A stretch of 64,000 nt of DNA from Tamarix chinensis. Lineage: Eukaryota > Streptophyta > Magnoliopsida > Caryophyllales > Tamaricaceae. The stretch is taken from the NCBI GenBank assembly GCA_030549775.1, contig CM060180.1:28468590-28532589 (forward strand), read 5' to 3'. A program made the position numbers and the translations under genes. Below, piece after piece: positions 24,074-35,376 of this stretch. The notes beneath the pieces were generated by a model. That model had not been told where the DNA came from. It saw nothing but the letters and a program-made list of their open reading frames with translations, and made no database searches. The stretch's first letter is position 1. Each line of letters begins with the position of its first letter.

Positions 24074-24440
24074 CTAGGGTTAATCAAAAATGGATATGTG
24101 TATCCAAACAGATATTTTTTTAGATATTCATTCTAGTCAGATATAGTATATTCATATCCATATCTAATAGTACCATATATCTGAAACTCTAGATATTCAA
24201 AAAACTGGATATCCAAATATCCTAAAAAAACACCTAGTCTTCAATAAAAAAAATTATGTATTTGACTGGAAATCTAAAAATCAAATACTCAAGGTTGGAT
24301 ACCAGATATCCAAATATTCAAAACCCTAAAATAGTTATTCTTCATAAATGTATCCGAATATCCAAAATAAATAGCAATTTGATTATTTTAACCTCTTTTA
24401 AATAAATAAATAAAAAATAGAAAGTACTTAATATGGTAGA
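24074..24440. mobile_element. Possible hAT terminal region with GGATATCC motifs
   Basis: The stretch begins TAGGGTTAATCAAAAATGGATA and carries many GGATAT/ATATCC copies in both orientations, like the subterminal repeats of hAT elements. It lies downstream of the hAT transposase pseudogene on the minus strand, so it may be that element's 3' end. No target duplication was identified. Confidence 0.35.
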
Positions 24441-24759
24441 TTAGTCCAAAGTCCATAAAACAAATACAACAAAAGTCTAAAGTCCATAAAACAGATTAAA
24501 AAAAAGTCCTAAGTCCATAGATCCATACTTAAAAGGCTAAAATAATTTTAACTATTACATAATTTTTCAGTCAAGAGAGTCATCATATTATCATGTCTTC
24601 AAACTCTAAAATATCTAACTCATCAATTTACACAATAGGCAGTAGACTCACTATATATGAAAAGATAAATAAGATAATAATAATACATTAAAAAATTATT
24701 AAAAAAAGACATTAACAAGAATAATATAAGACCAACTTTAATGTTTATGATCTCCTCAA

Positions 24760-26040
24760 TCATCTTTTTATTTGAGTATGATCCAAAGATGACAATATAT
24801 AATCCAACATACACATCAATGCTTCTACCATTATAAGGATCAAAGAACTATGAAACAGATTAAGAACCCAGTCTCTGGTGCTAAATGTAGACTTAGATGC
24901 AACTGTGGACACTAGTATAGAAAAAATATCCTCAGCCATCAAAGCAATAACATTCTAATTTATAGCACTACTCCTCCACCAAACAAGAATATCAAAATTT
25001 GCACCAACCACAAGCAAGTTATATTTTAAATACTTGTCTAAATCATTCCTACCAAGAGGTAAAGAAGACTCAACTAGCACTATTTCTTCAAATTCTCTGC
25101 CAACCGGATCACCATGCTCATAAGTGGCCTCACTTACATTCATTGATGAAGATGTCTTAGGGGTTGAAGAAGATGCAAGCTTAGAGACATAAAAGGCATA
25201 TAATTCTTTTAAAATTGCACTAACCTTAGCATGCATGGCAAGTGTAAGATCAGAATCAAAATACTTATTTATTGCCCAACGCACAAATCTCATATTCCTT
25301 AAAGGATCAATAATAATAGCAATAAATAGAAACACATTGATATTTTGATCACTTCCCTAATATTTATCATATCTGAATTTCATACCCAAAAACATTACAC
25401 TTATATCAAAATCATCACCATATCTAGCAACACCAATCATTTTCAAAATACCACAATTCTCTTGCAAATACATGTTACCCGTGACATACAAAAAATCAAA
25501 TATCCTCAAAGTCATATATTAAAAATATTTCAAAAAAAGAAGAAGCAATATACGCACGTGCTCACAATCATCATTAGTTGGCACACCCTTTAGCTTATCT
25601 ATTTCAACAAGATATTTCTTATCTCTTTTCATCAAATCAAATGCTTTCTTAAACTTAAAAGTTGTATCCAACATAATGTACGCAAAATTCCACCTAATTT
25701 TAATGTTCAAACACAACATTTTCTTGGACTCTAAATTCTCTTACTCAACACATATCCGAAATGTACTCAATGTAGAGGTAGATAATCTCACACATCTCAC
25801 ACCATATCGAATAATGTGATCACTAGACTGATGCATATAAGATCCAACTTGAGTCTTGCTAGGTGTTGGTGTTCCAATAACCTTTAGAATAACCAAAGCA
25901 AAAAGAGAAATAGGGGAGGTTTGAGAGGATAAAAATTGATTATTGGTAACCCCTTGAATTAATACTTGCAAGAACCACCTAAATTTTAAAATCTTAGGAT
26001 AAATCTTGAAATATTTTTGCAAAATCTTCAAACTCATACA
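24760..26040 (-). pseudogene. hAT (Ac-type) transposase remnant, C-terminal half
   Basis: The minus-strand frames join into the C-terminal half of a plant hAT transposase. At 25741-26037 and 25519-25719 the catalytic-core segment shows KKMLCLNIKIRWNFAYIMLDTTFKFKKAF, matching the usual TRWNSTYLML. At 24955-25335 a DUF4413-like region shows IIDPLRNMRFVRW followed by RNDLDKYL and FDILVWW. At 24760-24942 the hAT dimerisation motif is visible as MAEDIFSILVSTVASKSTFSTRDWVLN, followed by SSLILIMVEALMCMLD. Stops (for example after SSAIN) and frameshifts disable it. The N-terminal BED zinc finger is not visible above 26040. Confidence 0.85.
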
Positions 26041-26690
26041 CTTGATATTTGAAGGAGAAGCTCTCGGTAGGTAGAGAGAAAATGAGCAGCCAAAAGTGGA
26101 CTTTTCTTCTCTTTCATTCTATCTTTGATAATTATAAAAGAATTGTATGATTAAAAGTTACAACTTAGTCAACTAATACATGTGATTAGAGCTCAAACAA
26201 ATGAGAAAATCTATCTAAGTTCCAGCTCATGAGTTTCGGTCATGGGGGTGCAAGTTTTGAGCGAATTTTGAGTTTCCCTCACCCATTAACACATGTTCTA
26301 ACTCATATACAACTATAACACTCAAAAGGAAAGAGACCAAGGTCCTTTTAATCTTGTAAGTAACAAAAAGAAGTAATAAATATCTTCTAGTCTTCTTCGT
26401 TCTTTCCCAAATTTGCATTGCTCTTTCCAAGTACTAAAAATGACTTGACATTCAACATGAGAGGGACTTGTGGCTGATTTGTGTGGCTTCCAAGGGTGCA
26501 AATGGGCATATTTTTTTGGTGGATTTTTATAGCTAAAATAGTAAGGTAATATGGGTAAAAATATGGGGGGAAACTTAAGAAAAACACGGCTTTAGATACC
26601 CTCTTGTTGGGTGGTTTGTGGATAGTATAAAGGAGGAGTTGACAAGGTTTGCAATTTGCATGGCTTGCATGGATAGTTTTTTTAATATGA
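26041..26690. other. Unassigned DNA
   Basis: No domain or boundary is recognised between the hAT transposase remnant and the Gypsy integrase scrap. Confidence 0.3.
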
Positions 26691-27240
26691 TTAATTTGTC
26701 AAATTAAAGAGAGTTTTGTGGCTCTCAAACTTAGAAAAATTAATGATGAGACTGTGTTCATCAAATGAGGATGTCCCTGCATCATCCTCTCGCTCTTGAA
26801 AAGCAATACCCTTGTGTTCGAATGGTTCATCATGAATGTAAGGAAGTAGATCTCCCATATTAAATGTATTTGAAATGTCTCCCATTTCCTCTAGTAGCTC
26901 CAGCTTATATGCATTATCACCGATATTCTCAGTAACTTTGTATGGACCATCACTTTTAGAAGGAAATCGTTCCTTCCTAAGGTGAAGCCAAACTAGATAT
27001 CCTGGTTCATACAAGTACTATCTTCAATGCTCATTGGCTTTATTTTTGTTCATTTCAATCACCCTCTTGATTGTTTACCTCACCTGCTCATGAACTTCTT
27101 CATTGCCCTAGCTCTTTCTTATGCTTCAAAGTTGGTGTGGACTTTGATGGAAAGAGGTAAGAGATCGATGAGAGTAGTAGGGTTCACCCCATATACTACT
27201 TCAAAGGGTGAGTGTCCCGTAGCATAGGTTGGTGATCAGT
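26691..27240 (-). pseudogene. Gypsy integrase C-terminal fragment
   Basis: At 26691-27014 the minus strand reads GYLVWLHLRKERFPSKSDGPYKVTENIGDNAYKLELLEEM followed by NTFNMGDLLPYIHDE, the C-terminal end of plant Gypsy integrases. Upstream on the same strand, 27040-27240 gives GHSPFEVVYGVNPTTLIDLLPLSIKV, the preceding conserved segment. Stop codons interrupt the link. No other part of the element is visible, so this is an isolated scrap. Confidence 0.8.
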
Positions 27241-27910
27241 TATAGGTAAATTAAGCATGTGAAAGTTTGATGTCCCAATATTTCAAGGATTTGTGAACCA
27301 AACTTCTGAGGAGCAGTGTGAGGGTTTATATATATATAAAAATCAGAGATAGCTATGTTGGGTCTAGTTAGATCCTCACTACACATATTAGATGGCATTT
27401 AAATGCAGATCAATCTAAAGATTCGAGTTACAAGCCAAAGATAACAAATCAAACAAACTCTAATTTTCCTACTCACTCTTCTCAACTCAAGGAACTCCTC
27501 TCTTTATCTCAGATACAACTTAAAGAAACTACTATAGTTGTTAAATTGCATCAAATAAAAGTTTGCACAAGTTATATCAACTCAGTGACTTTTAAGTTCA
27601 AATAAAAGTCTAAATCTTATTATATTATAAATTAGGATAGTTATTCAATAAATTGTTGGATACAACTACACATATACCATATAATCATTAATTAGGATAA
27701 CGATTACAAGATTTCCTCTGACATAATTATTCTTATCTTACCATAACATATAATCTCACACCCCTAACAAGTATACATATAATAATAGAGAAGAAAAGGA
27801 TATAGAATCGTATGCAAAATAAATAAATAAAATATACGGAAACATAACATGGAGGAAAACAACCCTCGACTTAGCGAGAACGCTAAAACCACAGAGAATA
27901 AATGGCCAAA
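27241..27910. other. Unassigned AT-rich DNA
   Basis: Nothing recognisable is present apart from a short TA run near 27332-27342. Confidence 0.3.
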
Positions 27911-27944
27911 GAGAAGAAGAAGAAGAAGAAGAAGAAGAAGAAGA

Positions 27945-28028
<84 letters not shown>
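27911..28028. repeat. Compound microsatellite (AAG)n-(AG)n
   Basis: About 12 AAG units run directly into about 35 AG dinucleotides with a single interrupting A, giving a pure purine strand of roughly 118 bases. It produces spurious Arg/Glu-rich and Ser/Leu-rich open frames. Confidence 0.98.
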
Positions 28029-28410
28029 ATAATTAGCAAAAAGTTATCTAATACCTTATATGGAAAAATAATCCTCAAAGAGAATAATCAACAAACAAAA
28101 ACAAAACCCTAACAAACAAGAACGAAAATTGCAAATGAAGAATCAACGAACATAATTTATGAGAATCAAATAGAGCAATCAAGATCTAAGAGAGATGAAG
28201 AAGAGAAGAATCTAACATACGGAAGGTAGTTACATGAATTGTCAATCACCCAAACAAATCGGCATAGAGAAATAAAGAGGATGGTATTGAGAAGTGAAAG
28301 AATAGAGAACGGTCGGGGGTTGGCGCGGTATAGAAAAGCCATGATAGGGTTTTAAATTTAATGAAGTGCTCTTTTAGACTTTTAGTATTTTAGTTGAGTG
28401 TCGGTAGTGT

Positions 28411-28418
28411 GTGTAGTA
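28411..28418. repeat. 8-bp target duplication, outer hAT, left
   Basis: GTGTAGTA is identical to 29601-29608 and directly abuts the element terminus TAGGGATGG. Confidence 0.9.
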
Positions 28419-28609
28419 TAGGGATGGCAATGGGTCTCGGACCCGACCCAGACCCGCTAGACCCGCCTCATTTTTAGCGGGTCTGGGTCCATGATTTTTG
28501 GACCCGACGGGTCTGGATCGGGTCTGGGTCCACATATACTTTAAAGGGTTTGGGTCTGGGTCCAGTTCTAGATCCAGACCCGACCCGCCAGACCCGTTTA
28601 ATATACATA

Positions 28610-28613
<4 letters not shown>

Positions 28614-28642
<29 letters not shown>

Positions 28643-28660
28643 GTATGTATGTATACATAT
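28614..28660. repeat. (TG)n-(TA)n-(TATG)n microsatellite
   Basis: Consecutive TG, TA and GTAT runs lie inside the left arm of the outer hAT element. The plain AT-rich centre of the related copy near 53480 has only a short TG/TA run at the same place. Confidence 0.85.
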
Positions 28661-28791
28661 ATAAATACATACTAATATTATGTTTGTCATTATTGTTTTA
28701 ATCTTATATAAGCTCCTTATTCATTTTTTTTTAATTTTATTTTTGTATACTTACTTTATAAACAATATGTATAATATTATATTCTAAAAGC

Positions 28792-29269
28792 TAGGGATAT
28801 AAACGGGGCGGATTATACCCGAAACCCGACGGATTTTGCCCAACGGATATGGATAAACGGATATGGATGATGGAAAAAAAATACCCGTCGGGTTCGAGTA
28901 CGGATACGGGTATGAGATATCCATACCCGTACCCGTAACCATACCCGTATCCATATTTGTACCCGTTTACCCGATATATAATTATCTTTTTACCCTTAAT
29001 TTTAAAATAATTATAGTATAAATTAAAGTTAGAATTATCATTTAGCTTAACTCTAAATGGGTTTATCTGTCGGGTGATAGATTTATCCATCGAATAATAT
29101 CCATTAACGGGTAAACGGATAATCCGTTGACTAACGAATATCTAATGGATACGGATATGGATATGTTAGCGGATATGGATTCGGGTACGGGTACGGATTT
29201 GGATATAGATTTTATTATCGATACAGATATGGGTATACCCGCCCCTAACCCGAGCCATTTACATCTCTA
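28792..29269. mobile_element. Nested non-autonomous hAT element (ATACCCG type)
   Basis: The 478-bp element starts TAGGGATATAAACGGG and ends GAGCCATTTACATCTCTA. Flanks are CTAAAAGC (28784-28791) and CTAAAAGT (29270-29277), an 8-bp duplication with one mismatch. Internal sequence is dense in ACCCGTA and GGATATGG motifs in both orientations. It is inserted in the AT-rich centre of the GGGTCTGGGTC-type element. A decayed relative is at 62452-62877. Confidence 0.9.
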
Positions 29270-29600
29270 CTAAAAGTATTAAAACACCATTTGAAAAGTT
29301 AATATAACTATTTTAATATATTTATTTTTTCACTTAGATATTTTTTTTAACAAAAAAAATACATATTAAGTTATATAAAATATAAATGTATTTGTATTAG
29401 CATAGATTATTAATTATTTTTTAAAAAAATAACCGGACCCATTTAGGACCCGTTTAGGACCCGTTTACCCGCTAGACCCGATGGATCTGGATCTGGGTCT
29501 GAACTTTTAAGACCCGACGGGTCTGGATCGGGTCTGGATCTAGGTAATATAAACGGGTCCGGGTCTGGATATAGCTGGACCCGACCCATTGCCATCTCTA

Positions 29601-29608
29601 GTGTAGTA
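29601..29608. repeat. 8-bp target duplication, outer hAT, right
   Basis: GTGTAGTA, identical partner of 28411-28418. Confidence 0.9.
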
Positions 29609-30103
29609 GATTGTATAGTGTTTTATTTTTGAAATTAGGTTTTGTGTTATGGGCTAAATAATAGATATTAGGATAGAAGACTATTTGTCATAGATGTTAA
29701 AATTTTGGAGTAGTATTTGTAGTTTTTTTTATCACAAAAAAATATTTTTTATTTTAAAAAGACTTTTCTTATAAACAAGATATTTTAATCGGACTAGATA
29801 TTAGTCCAGCAATAATGAAGGATACAAGTGTACAATAGCAAAATCAGCCAACAAAATTATAATTACCCTTTGTCTCTAAAAATCTTAAAACTGTCACGGG
29901 ACCAACAAGATAATAATGGAGGGGACCTTAAAGCCATGCATTTTAAATTTCACAACATATTGATATTACACAGACAAAGGAAATTCTGTCTCGCAACAAG
30001 TAAACCATTTCCTTTCCCCACTTCAACTCATACATTTTTCATACGAAATTAATCCGGCGACTTTTTGTACCTCAATTATTCTTCAACCATGAATAAAGAT
30101 CTG
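29609..30103. other. Downstream region of PEX11A
   Basis: This is AT-rich DNA after the stop codon of the minus-strand PEX11A gene and should hold its 3' UTR. No other gene is seen. Confidence 0.4.
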
Positions 30104-30934
30104 TCAACAAGAAACCCAGTTCTTATGAGTACTAATCAACGCAGACAACAATCCAGCCGAGGACACAACAATCGGCGCCGCCAATCTCCCTTTACCATCC
30201 CTAATATCCGCCACCGCCATCAACGCATCTGCCAAGTCTTGAACAACCGACATCTTCTTCAACACAATCTTCTGCCTCAGACCCCTTAGCTTCTCCATCT
30301 CCGCCTCACGATTAATCCCACGCGCTGCCCCACTCTCAATACCCCTATCCAATTTCTCTTTATCACAATTCAATTTCGTCAGGTCATCCATCTTCAAACT
30401 TATACTCCCAATATACCCAACGAATTCCGCCCACGCACTCACTTTCTGCAATTTCTTCGCGTGTTTTCCATCGATTAATCCCGCCTTTGATAGCCATATA
30501 AACTGTTCGACGAAATAATAGATTCCTTCGCCGCCGTAAGATAGGATTGTGAGAATGAAGTGACGGAGATTATTTTTAGGATCTAAAGGCGTTGTTCGTA
30601 GAGCGTTGACATCTTGGATGAATTTTCCGAGACGGAATGCCTTGCGACTCAGTCCAACTGAAGAATCGAAGCTCTTAAGACGGTGCGTTAAGGGGAGGGT
30701 TTCAGGGAGTGTATTGGACGAGAGAATAATTTTTGTGGCGTAACGGGAGATTTTTAAGATTTTATCCACTCCGTCTCGCTTTGCAAGGTAGATTTCCACG
30801 TGTGTTAGGAAATCTCGGCGGTTGGCGGCGGTGGTTAGCGGTGGAGGTGATGGTTGAGGGGGTTGGTGTTTCGACAACTGGAGGTTGGTGTTGGACGGAG
30901 GGGAGGGATTTGCAGCGGATCCGGTGTTCTCCAT
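30104..30934 (-). CDS. PEX11A: Peroxisomal membrane protein PEX11, PEX11A type
   Basis: This encodes a 276-residue PEX11 peroxin, an integral peroxisome membrane protein that elongates and proliferates peroxisomes. The first 37 residues are Pro/Ser/Gln-rich and poorly conserved. The PEX11 domain starts near residue 38, with RRDFLTHVEIYLAKRDGVDKILKISRYATKI. Next come LSRKAFRLGKFIQDVNALR (95-113) and GGEGIYYFVEQFIWLSKAGLID (134-155), a membrane-active helix. The conserved tail is LQDLADALMAVADIRDGKG-like, then SAGLLSALISTHKNWVSC. The IYLAKRDGVDK signature and the CSH-ending tail without a C-terminal dilysine match plant PEX11A rather than the PEX11C-E group, as I know the family. The open frame runs to 30973, but its first codon is GTG; the first ATG is at 30934. 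The gene is a single uninterrupted exon. Confidence 0.93.
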   Translation of the reverse strand: MENTGSAANPSPPSNTNLQLSKHQPPQPSPPPLTTAANRRDFLTHVEIYLAKRDGVDKILKISRYATKIILSSNTLPETLPLTHRLKSFDSSVGLSRKAFRLGKFIQDVNALRTTPLDPKNNLRHFILTILSYGGEGIYYFVEQFIWLSKAGLIDGKHAKKLQKVSAWAEFVGYIGSISLKMDDLTKLNCDKEKLDRGIESGAARGINREAEMEKLRGLRQKIVLKKMSVVQDLADALMAVADIRDGKGRLAAPIVVSSAGLLSALISTHKNWVSC

Positions 30935-31488
30935 TGGAAATTTTGGAATATGTGTGATTTCAATCGGAGACACTATAGAGGGTGACAGTGAATGAGGAAG
31001 TGAGTCAAACTATATCTGGAAGTGGGAGGTTGAATGAATCAGCTGAACAAATATTAGTACTCGCTTGGGCAATTTACACCGTATGGTATGACCGTAGGAC
31101 CATATCATCTGATTTTTTTTAATTAAAATATATTTAATAAGAATTATTAAAAAAAAATAAAACAAAATCGTATTTTCAGATTTTTTTCTAAAAATATATA
31201 TTTATATTAATATAATTCTAATAAAAAAATTCTAATAAAATATTAGTATAATTTTGGTGAAAAACCAAAAGAATAATTTTCAGAATTACCTATGAATTGC
31301 TCCATTAATATATTTTCTAATTTTGCAACCTCATGTATCTCCTAGCTTTTTCATATAAATTTATATATATATATATATATAGATGATCCGTCCATATATG
31401 TTTTTATATATGTACATATTTGTGTGTGTGGCTTAATTTGCTTCTAGGTAGCAGTATCTGTATACTACATGTAATTTGCTTCTAGGTA
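30935..31488 (-). promoter_or_regulatory. Presumed PEX11A promoter region
   Basis: The AT-rich 0.55 kb between PEX11A and the next hAT element is upstream of the gene. It has a (TA)n run at about 31361-31380. No specific factor site can be supported. Confidence 0.35.
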
Positions 31489-31496
31489 GTAATATC

Positions 31497-32205
31497 TAGG
31501 TAGTAATATTTCGGATATTTGATTGTCGGATATTTGAAATTTCGGATATCTAAAAATGATATTTGATATTTGATTTGAAACTTCGGATATCCGGAAGATC
31601 GGATATTTGAATTTTCGGATCGGATATCATCGGATATCAAATATATCCGATATTATTCGAATATAATTTCAAATAAAAAAAAATTACCAAATGACAAATA
31701 TATTTTATATTATCCGATTTGTTGAGCGAATGCTGAGCAAATATCCGATTCGCTTAGCAAATATCCGACTTACTCAACAAATATCCAATGTTAAAAATAA
31801 AATAAGAAAGGAGTGGATGGAGTATATCGATATGCAGAGTATTTTTATTTTTATTTTTATAAATATCTAAAAAGGGATTATATTAAAAATATAATTTTAA
31901 TTAAATTAAATTTTGCCTCAAATAATAAATAAAGTAAGTAAAAATTATACACAGACACATCTAAATTTATTTATATACAATTATATATAAAATAAAAAAT
32001 TATAAAAAATATATAAATATTTTTTCTTCAGATCGGATATTATTTGTATTTGTCGGATCGGATATTTGATTTGTTTGACTTTTCGTTGACCGGATCGGAT
32101 ATTTGATTTGAAAAAAAAAATCGGATCGGATATTTGTTTTTTCGGATCGGATCGCTTCGGATATCGGATCGGATAAGCAGATATCGGATAACATGAACAG
32201 CCCTA
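31497..32205. mobile_element. Non-autonomous hAT-like element (CGGATAT type)
   Basis: The 709-bp element starts TAGGTAGTAATATTTCGGATA and ends AACATGAACAGCCCTA. It is flanked by a perfect 8-bp duplication GTAATATC (31489-31496 and 32206-32213). Both arms are packed with CGGATATTTG/GGATCGGATAT subterminal motifs and the centre is AT-rich and non-coding. The terminal repeats are diverged. It lies about 0.56 kb upstream of the PEX11A start. Confidence 0.8.
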
Positions 32206-32213
32206 GTAATATC

Positions 32214-32690
32214 TATATAATACATGCTAAAGAAAAACTGAGTTGTTGTATATATACGTATGTCTGATGAAAATAAAATGAGATCAGGTTAGAGAGGAAG
32301 ATGCGAAAGTAATACTGCATATGATATATTTCGCACAATACCATCGAAAAATATGTAAAATTTTAGTAAAATATTAATATATTTTATGAATAAATATTAT
32401 TAGTAAAATATCAGTTTTAATATAATAAAATATTGACTAGATTTTATTTTTGATTATGGGGGGAGGGGGGATCTCTACTTAAAATATCATTTGAGTTCAG
32501 AATAAAAGGTCAGTTCAGAACTATAAATTATAATTGTGCTTATGCCCGGTATATTTTCCTAGGACTCCTGGGCAAACAAAATTTGAACTCTGCTCTAACA
32601 ACGTGTCCCGTCACCCTCCTCCGACGTTCTTGCCTGTTATAGCTGTGAATCCTGTGATGTTGGGGGTCACCCCGGCAAGGCTACACATGC
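32214..32690. other. Unassigned DNA
   Basis: AT-rich DNA with a G-run near 32458-32470. No gene or element end is recognised. Confidence 0.3.
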
Positions 32691-35376
32691 TTGGAAGACA
32701 ATCCTAGGAATCAAAAGTTGATCCGATCTATTCGGTCCAATCCAATCCGATCCGATTTAAATTTGATTTGATATTAATCTGACTTGACATTAACCCGATA
32801 AAAATAAATTCAATTCGGACCTGACCCAACCTAATCCAAACCCATGATCCGTTATAGACCCGACCCGCATTCGACACAACCTGATATTCACCCGATCCGA
32901 CTCTACATTGACCCGACCAAACATCATAATCTATTACAATAATAATAAATTATACATATTTTATTATTCATTTAAAACTTTTAAAAATATAGTGTTTTAT
33001 AAATTGTACTTATTTTTCATACTTTGATCCTCGACATTCTTATTTATTAATGATATCCTAACAAATTTTTCCACACAAAATTACAACATTAAGAAGTCAT
33101 AATAAATATTGTAAGCAATCAAATATAATATTTTTAAAACTAATAGATATCTTTATTATTTACCTTTATAAAAATAAAACACATATAATATTCTTATTTT
33201 ATTTATATGTACTATCAATCTTATGATTGTCTCTAATATTTACAATGTAATAAATGATAATTATACATTGTATAGTCATACTTATGCTCACTTTTATTTT
33301 ATAAAATAATCTTTTTTTTAAGTAATCAAATATTTTAAGTAATCAAATAAATATAAGATATGATAAATATATAATATTTTTACTTGTAAAACGTATAAAT
33401 ATTCTAAGTAATCAAATATAATATTGTTAAAACTTATAAATATCTTTATTATTTACCTTTATAAAAATAAAGCACATATAATATTCTTATTTCATTTATC
33501 TTTACTAGTAATCTTATGATTGTCTCTAATATTTACAATGTAATAAATGATAATTATATATTGTATAGTCTTATTATGCTCACCTTTATTTTATAAAATA
33601 ATCTTTTTTTTAAGTAATCAAAGAAATATATGATAAACATCTAAGATTTTTACATGTAAAATTTATAAATATTTTAAGTAATCAAATATAATATTGTTAA
33701 AACTTATAAATATCTTTATTATTTGCCTTTGTAAAAATAAAACACATATAATATTCTTATTTCAATTATCTGTACTAATAATGTTATGATTGTCTCTAAT
33801 ATTTACAATGTAATAAATGATAATTATGCATTGTATAGTCTTATTATGCTCACCTTTATTTTATAAAATAATATTTTTTTAAGTAATCAAATAAATATAA
33901 TATATGATAAAAATCTAATATTTTTACTTGTAAAATTTATAAATATTCTAAGCAATCAAATATAATATTGTTAAAACTTATAAATATCTTTATTATTTAC
34001 CTTTCTAAAAATAAAACACATATAATATTCTTATTTTATTTATATTTACTTGTAATCTTATGATTGTCTCTAATATTTACAATGTAATAAATGATAATTA
34101 TACATTGTATAGTTATGCTTATGTTCATCTTTATTTTATAAAATTATCTTTTTTTAAGTAATCAAATATTTTAAGTAATTAAATAAATATAATATATGAT
34201 AAATATCTAATATTTTTACTAGTAAAATTTATAAATATTTTAAGTAATCAAATATAATATTATTAAAACTTATAAATATCTTTATTATTTACCTTTGTAA
34301 AAATAAAGCACATATAATATTCTTACTTTATTTATCTTTACTATTAATCTTATGATTGTCTCTAATATTTACAATGTAATAAATGATAATTATACATTAT
34401 ATAGGCATGATTATACTCATCTTTATTTTATAAAATTATCTTTTTTTAAGTAATTAATTATTTTATGTAATCAAATAAATATAATATATGACAAATATCT
34501 AATATTTTTACTTGTAAAATCTATAAATATTTAAGTAATCAAATATAATATTGTTAAACCTTATAAATATCTTTATTATTTACCTTTATAAAAATAAAAC
34601 ACATATAATATTCTTATTTCATTTATCTGTACTAGTAATATTATGATTGTCTCTAATATTTACAATGTAATAAATGATAATTATACATTGTATAGTATTG
34701 TTATAATTACCTTTATTCTATAAAATTATCTTCTTCTTTTTTTAATAATTAAATATTATAAGTAATCAAATAAATAAGAATAAATGATAAATATATTTGT
34801 TAGATTTAATCATATAATATTTTTTATTATTAAAATTTATAAATATCTATACTATTTACTTGTGAAAATAAAGTGCATCTAATATTCTTAATTCATTTAT
34901 CTGCAATAATAATCTTATGATTGTCTTTAATATTTACAATATAATAAATGATAATTACCTGAATTCAAATTTAACTCAACCCGTTAAAAATGGACCCGAC
35001 CCATCAAGTTAACCCGTAACTACTCAAATCCAACCCGTCAAATTGCATGAAATAACTCGACCTGTCAAGTTAACTCAAAACAACTCGGACACAACGGGAC
35101 CAATCCGTCATATTGCACGAAATGATCCGAACGGGCCGAAGCCACCTAGTCATATAAACCAGAAAATGACCTGAAACCAACCCGACATTACCTGTCGAGT
35201 TAATCCGAAATGACCCGAATATAAGTTGACGACCCGACAAATTAACCCGAAATAACTTGGAATAAAAATGACCCGACCCAGAACTAACTTAACCCAAACA
35301 AGGCAATGGCTCAAAATGACACGATCCGTTATAACCCGACCCAAACCTGACTCATTCAACCCGATTGCCACCTTTA
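32691..35376. mobile_element. hAT-like element carrying an internal satellite
   Basis: Both ends are dense in GACCCG/CCCGAC-type motifs (32710-32930 and 34970-35370), the hallmark of the GGGT-rich hAT derivatives in this window. The right terminus reads ACCCGATTGCCACCTTTA. Its inverse resembles the left terminus of the element at 28419 (GGTGGCAATC versus GATGGCAATG). The left end is tentatively at 32691 (TTGGAAGACAATCC). Candidate duplications CACATGCT and CACATCAG match only in part, so the left boundary is uncertain. The interior is a seven-copy tandem repeat. Confidence 0.55.
33115..34960. repeat. Tandem satellite, seven copies of 270-293 bp
   Basis: The anchor ATGATTGTCTCTAATATTTA starts at 33223, 33516, 33786, 34060, 34352, 34643 and (with one change) 34917. 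Spacings are 293, 270, 274, 292, 291 and 274 bp. Two length classes exist. The longer units repeat a short AAGTAATCAAATATTTT phrase that the shorter ones lack. Units are very AT-rich and non-coding. Confidence 0.95.

Larger units (their letters stand above)
28419..29600. mobile_element. Non-autonomous hAT-like element (GGGTCTGGGTC type), host of a nested copy
   Basis: Termini are TAGGGATGGCAATGGGTC at the left and GACCCATTGCCATCTCTA at the right, inverted repeats with one or two mismatches. Flanking 8-bp duplications are perfect (GTGTAGTA). Subterminal regions are packed with GACCCG/CGGGTC motifs and the centre is AT-rich. There is no coding content. A second hAT element is inserted at 28792-29269; without it the element is about 0.7 kb. 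A relative lies at 53331-53918. Confidence 0.9.

Noticed and set aside
27764..28112. Arg/Glu-rich and Ser/Leu-rich open frames
   Set aside because: They are translations of the (AAG)n-(AG)n microsatellite.
30935..30973. 13-codon N-terminal extension of PEX11A
   Set aside because: Its first codon is GTG; the first ATG in frame is at 30934.
33115..34960. CRISPR-like array
   Set aside because: Units are 270-293 bp, contiguous and similar throughout, with no short direct repeats separating unique spacers; the DNA is from a plant.
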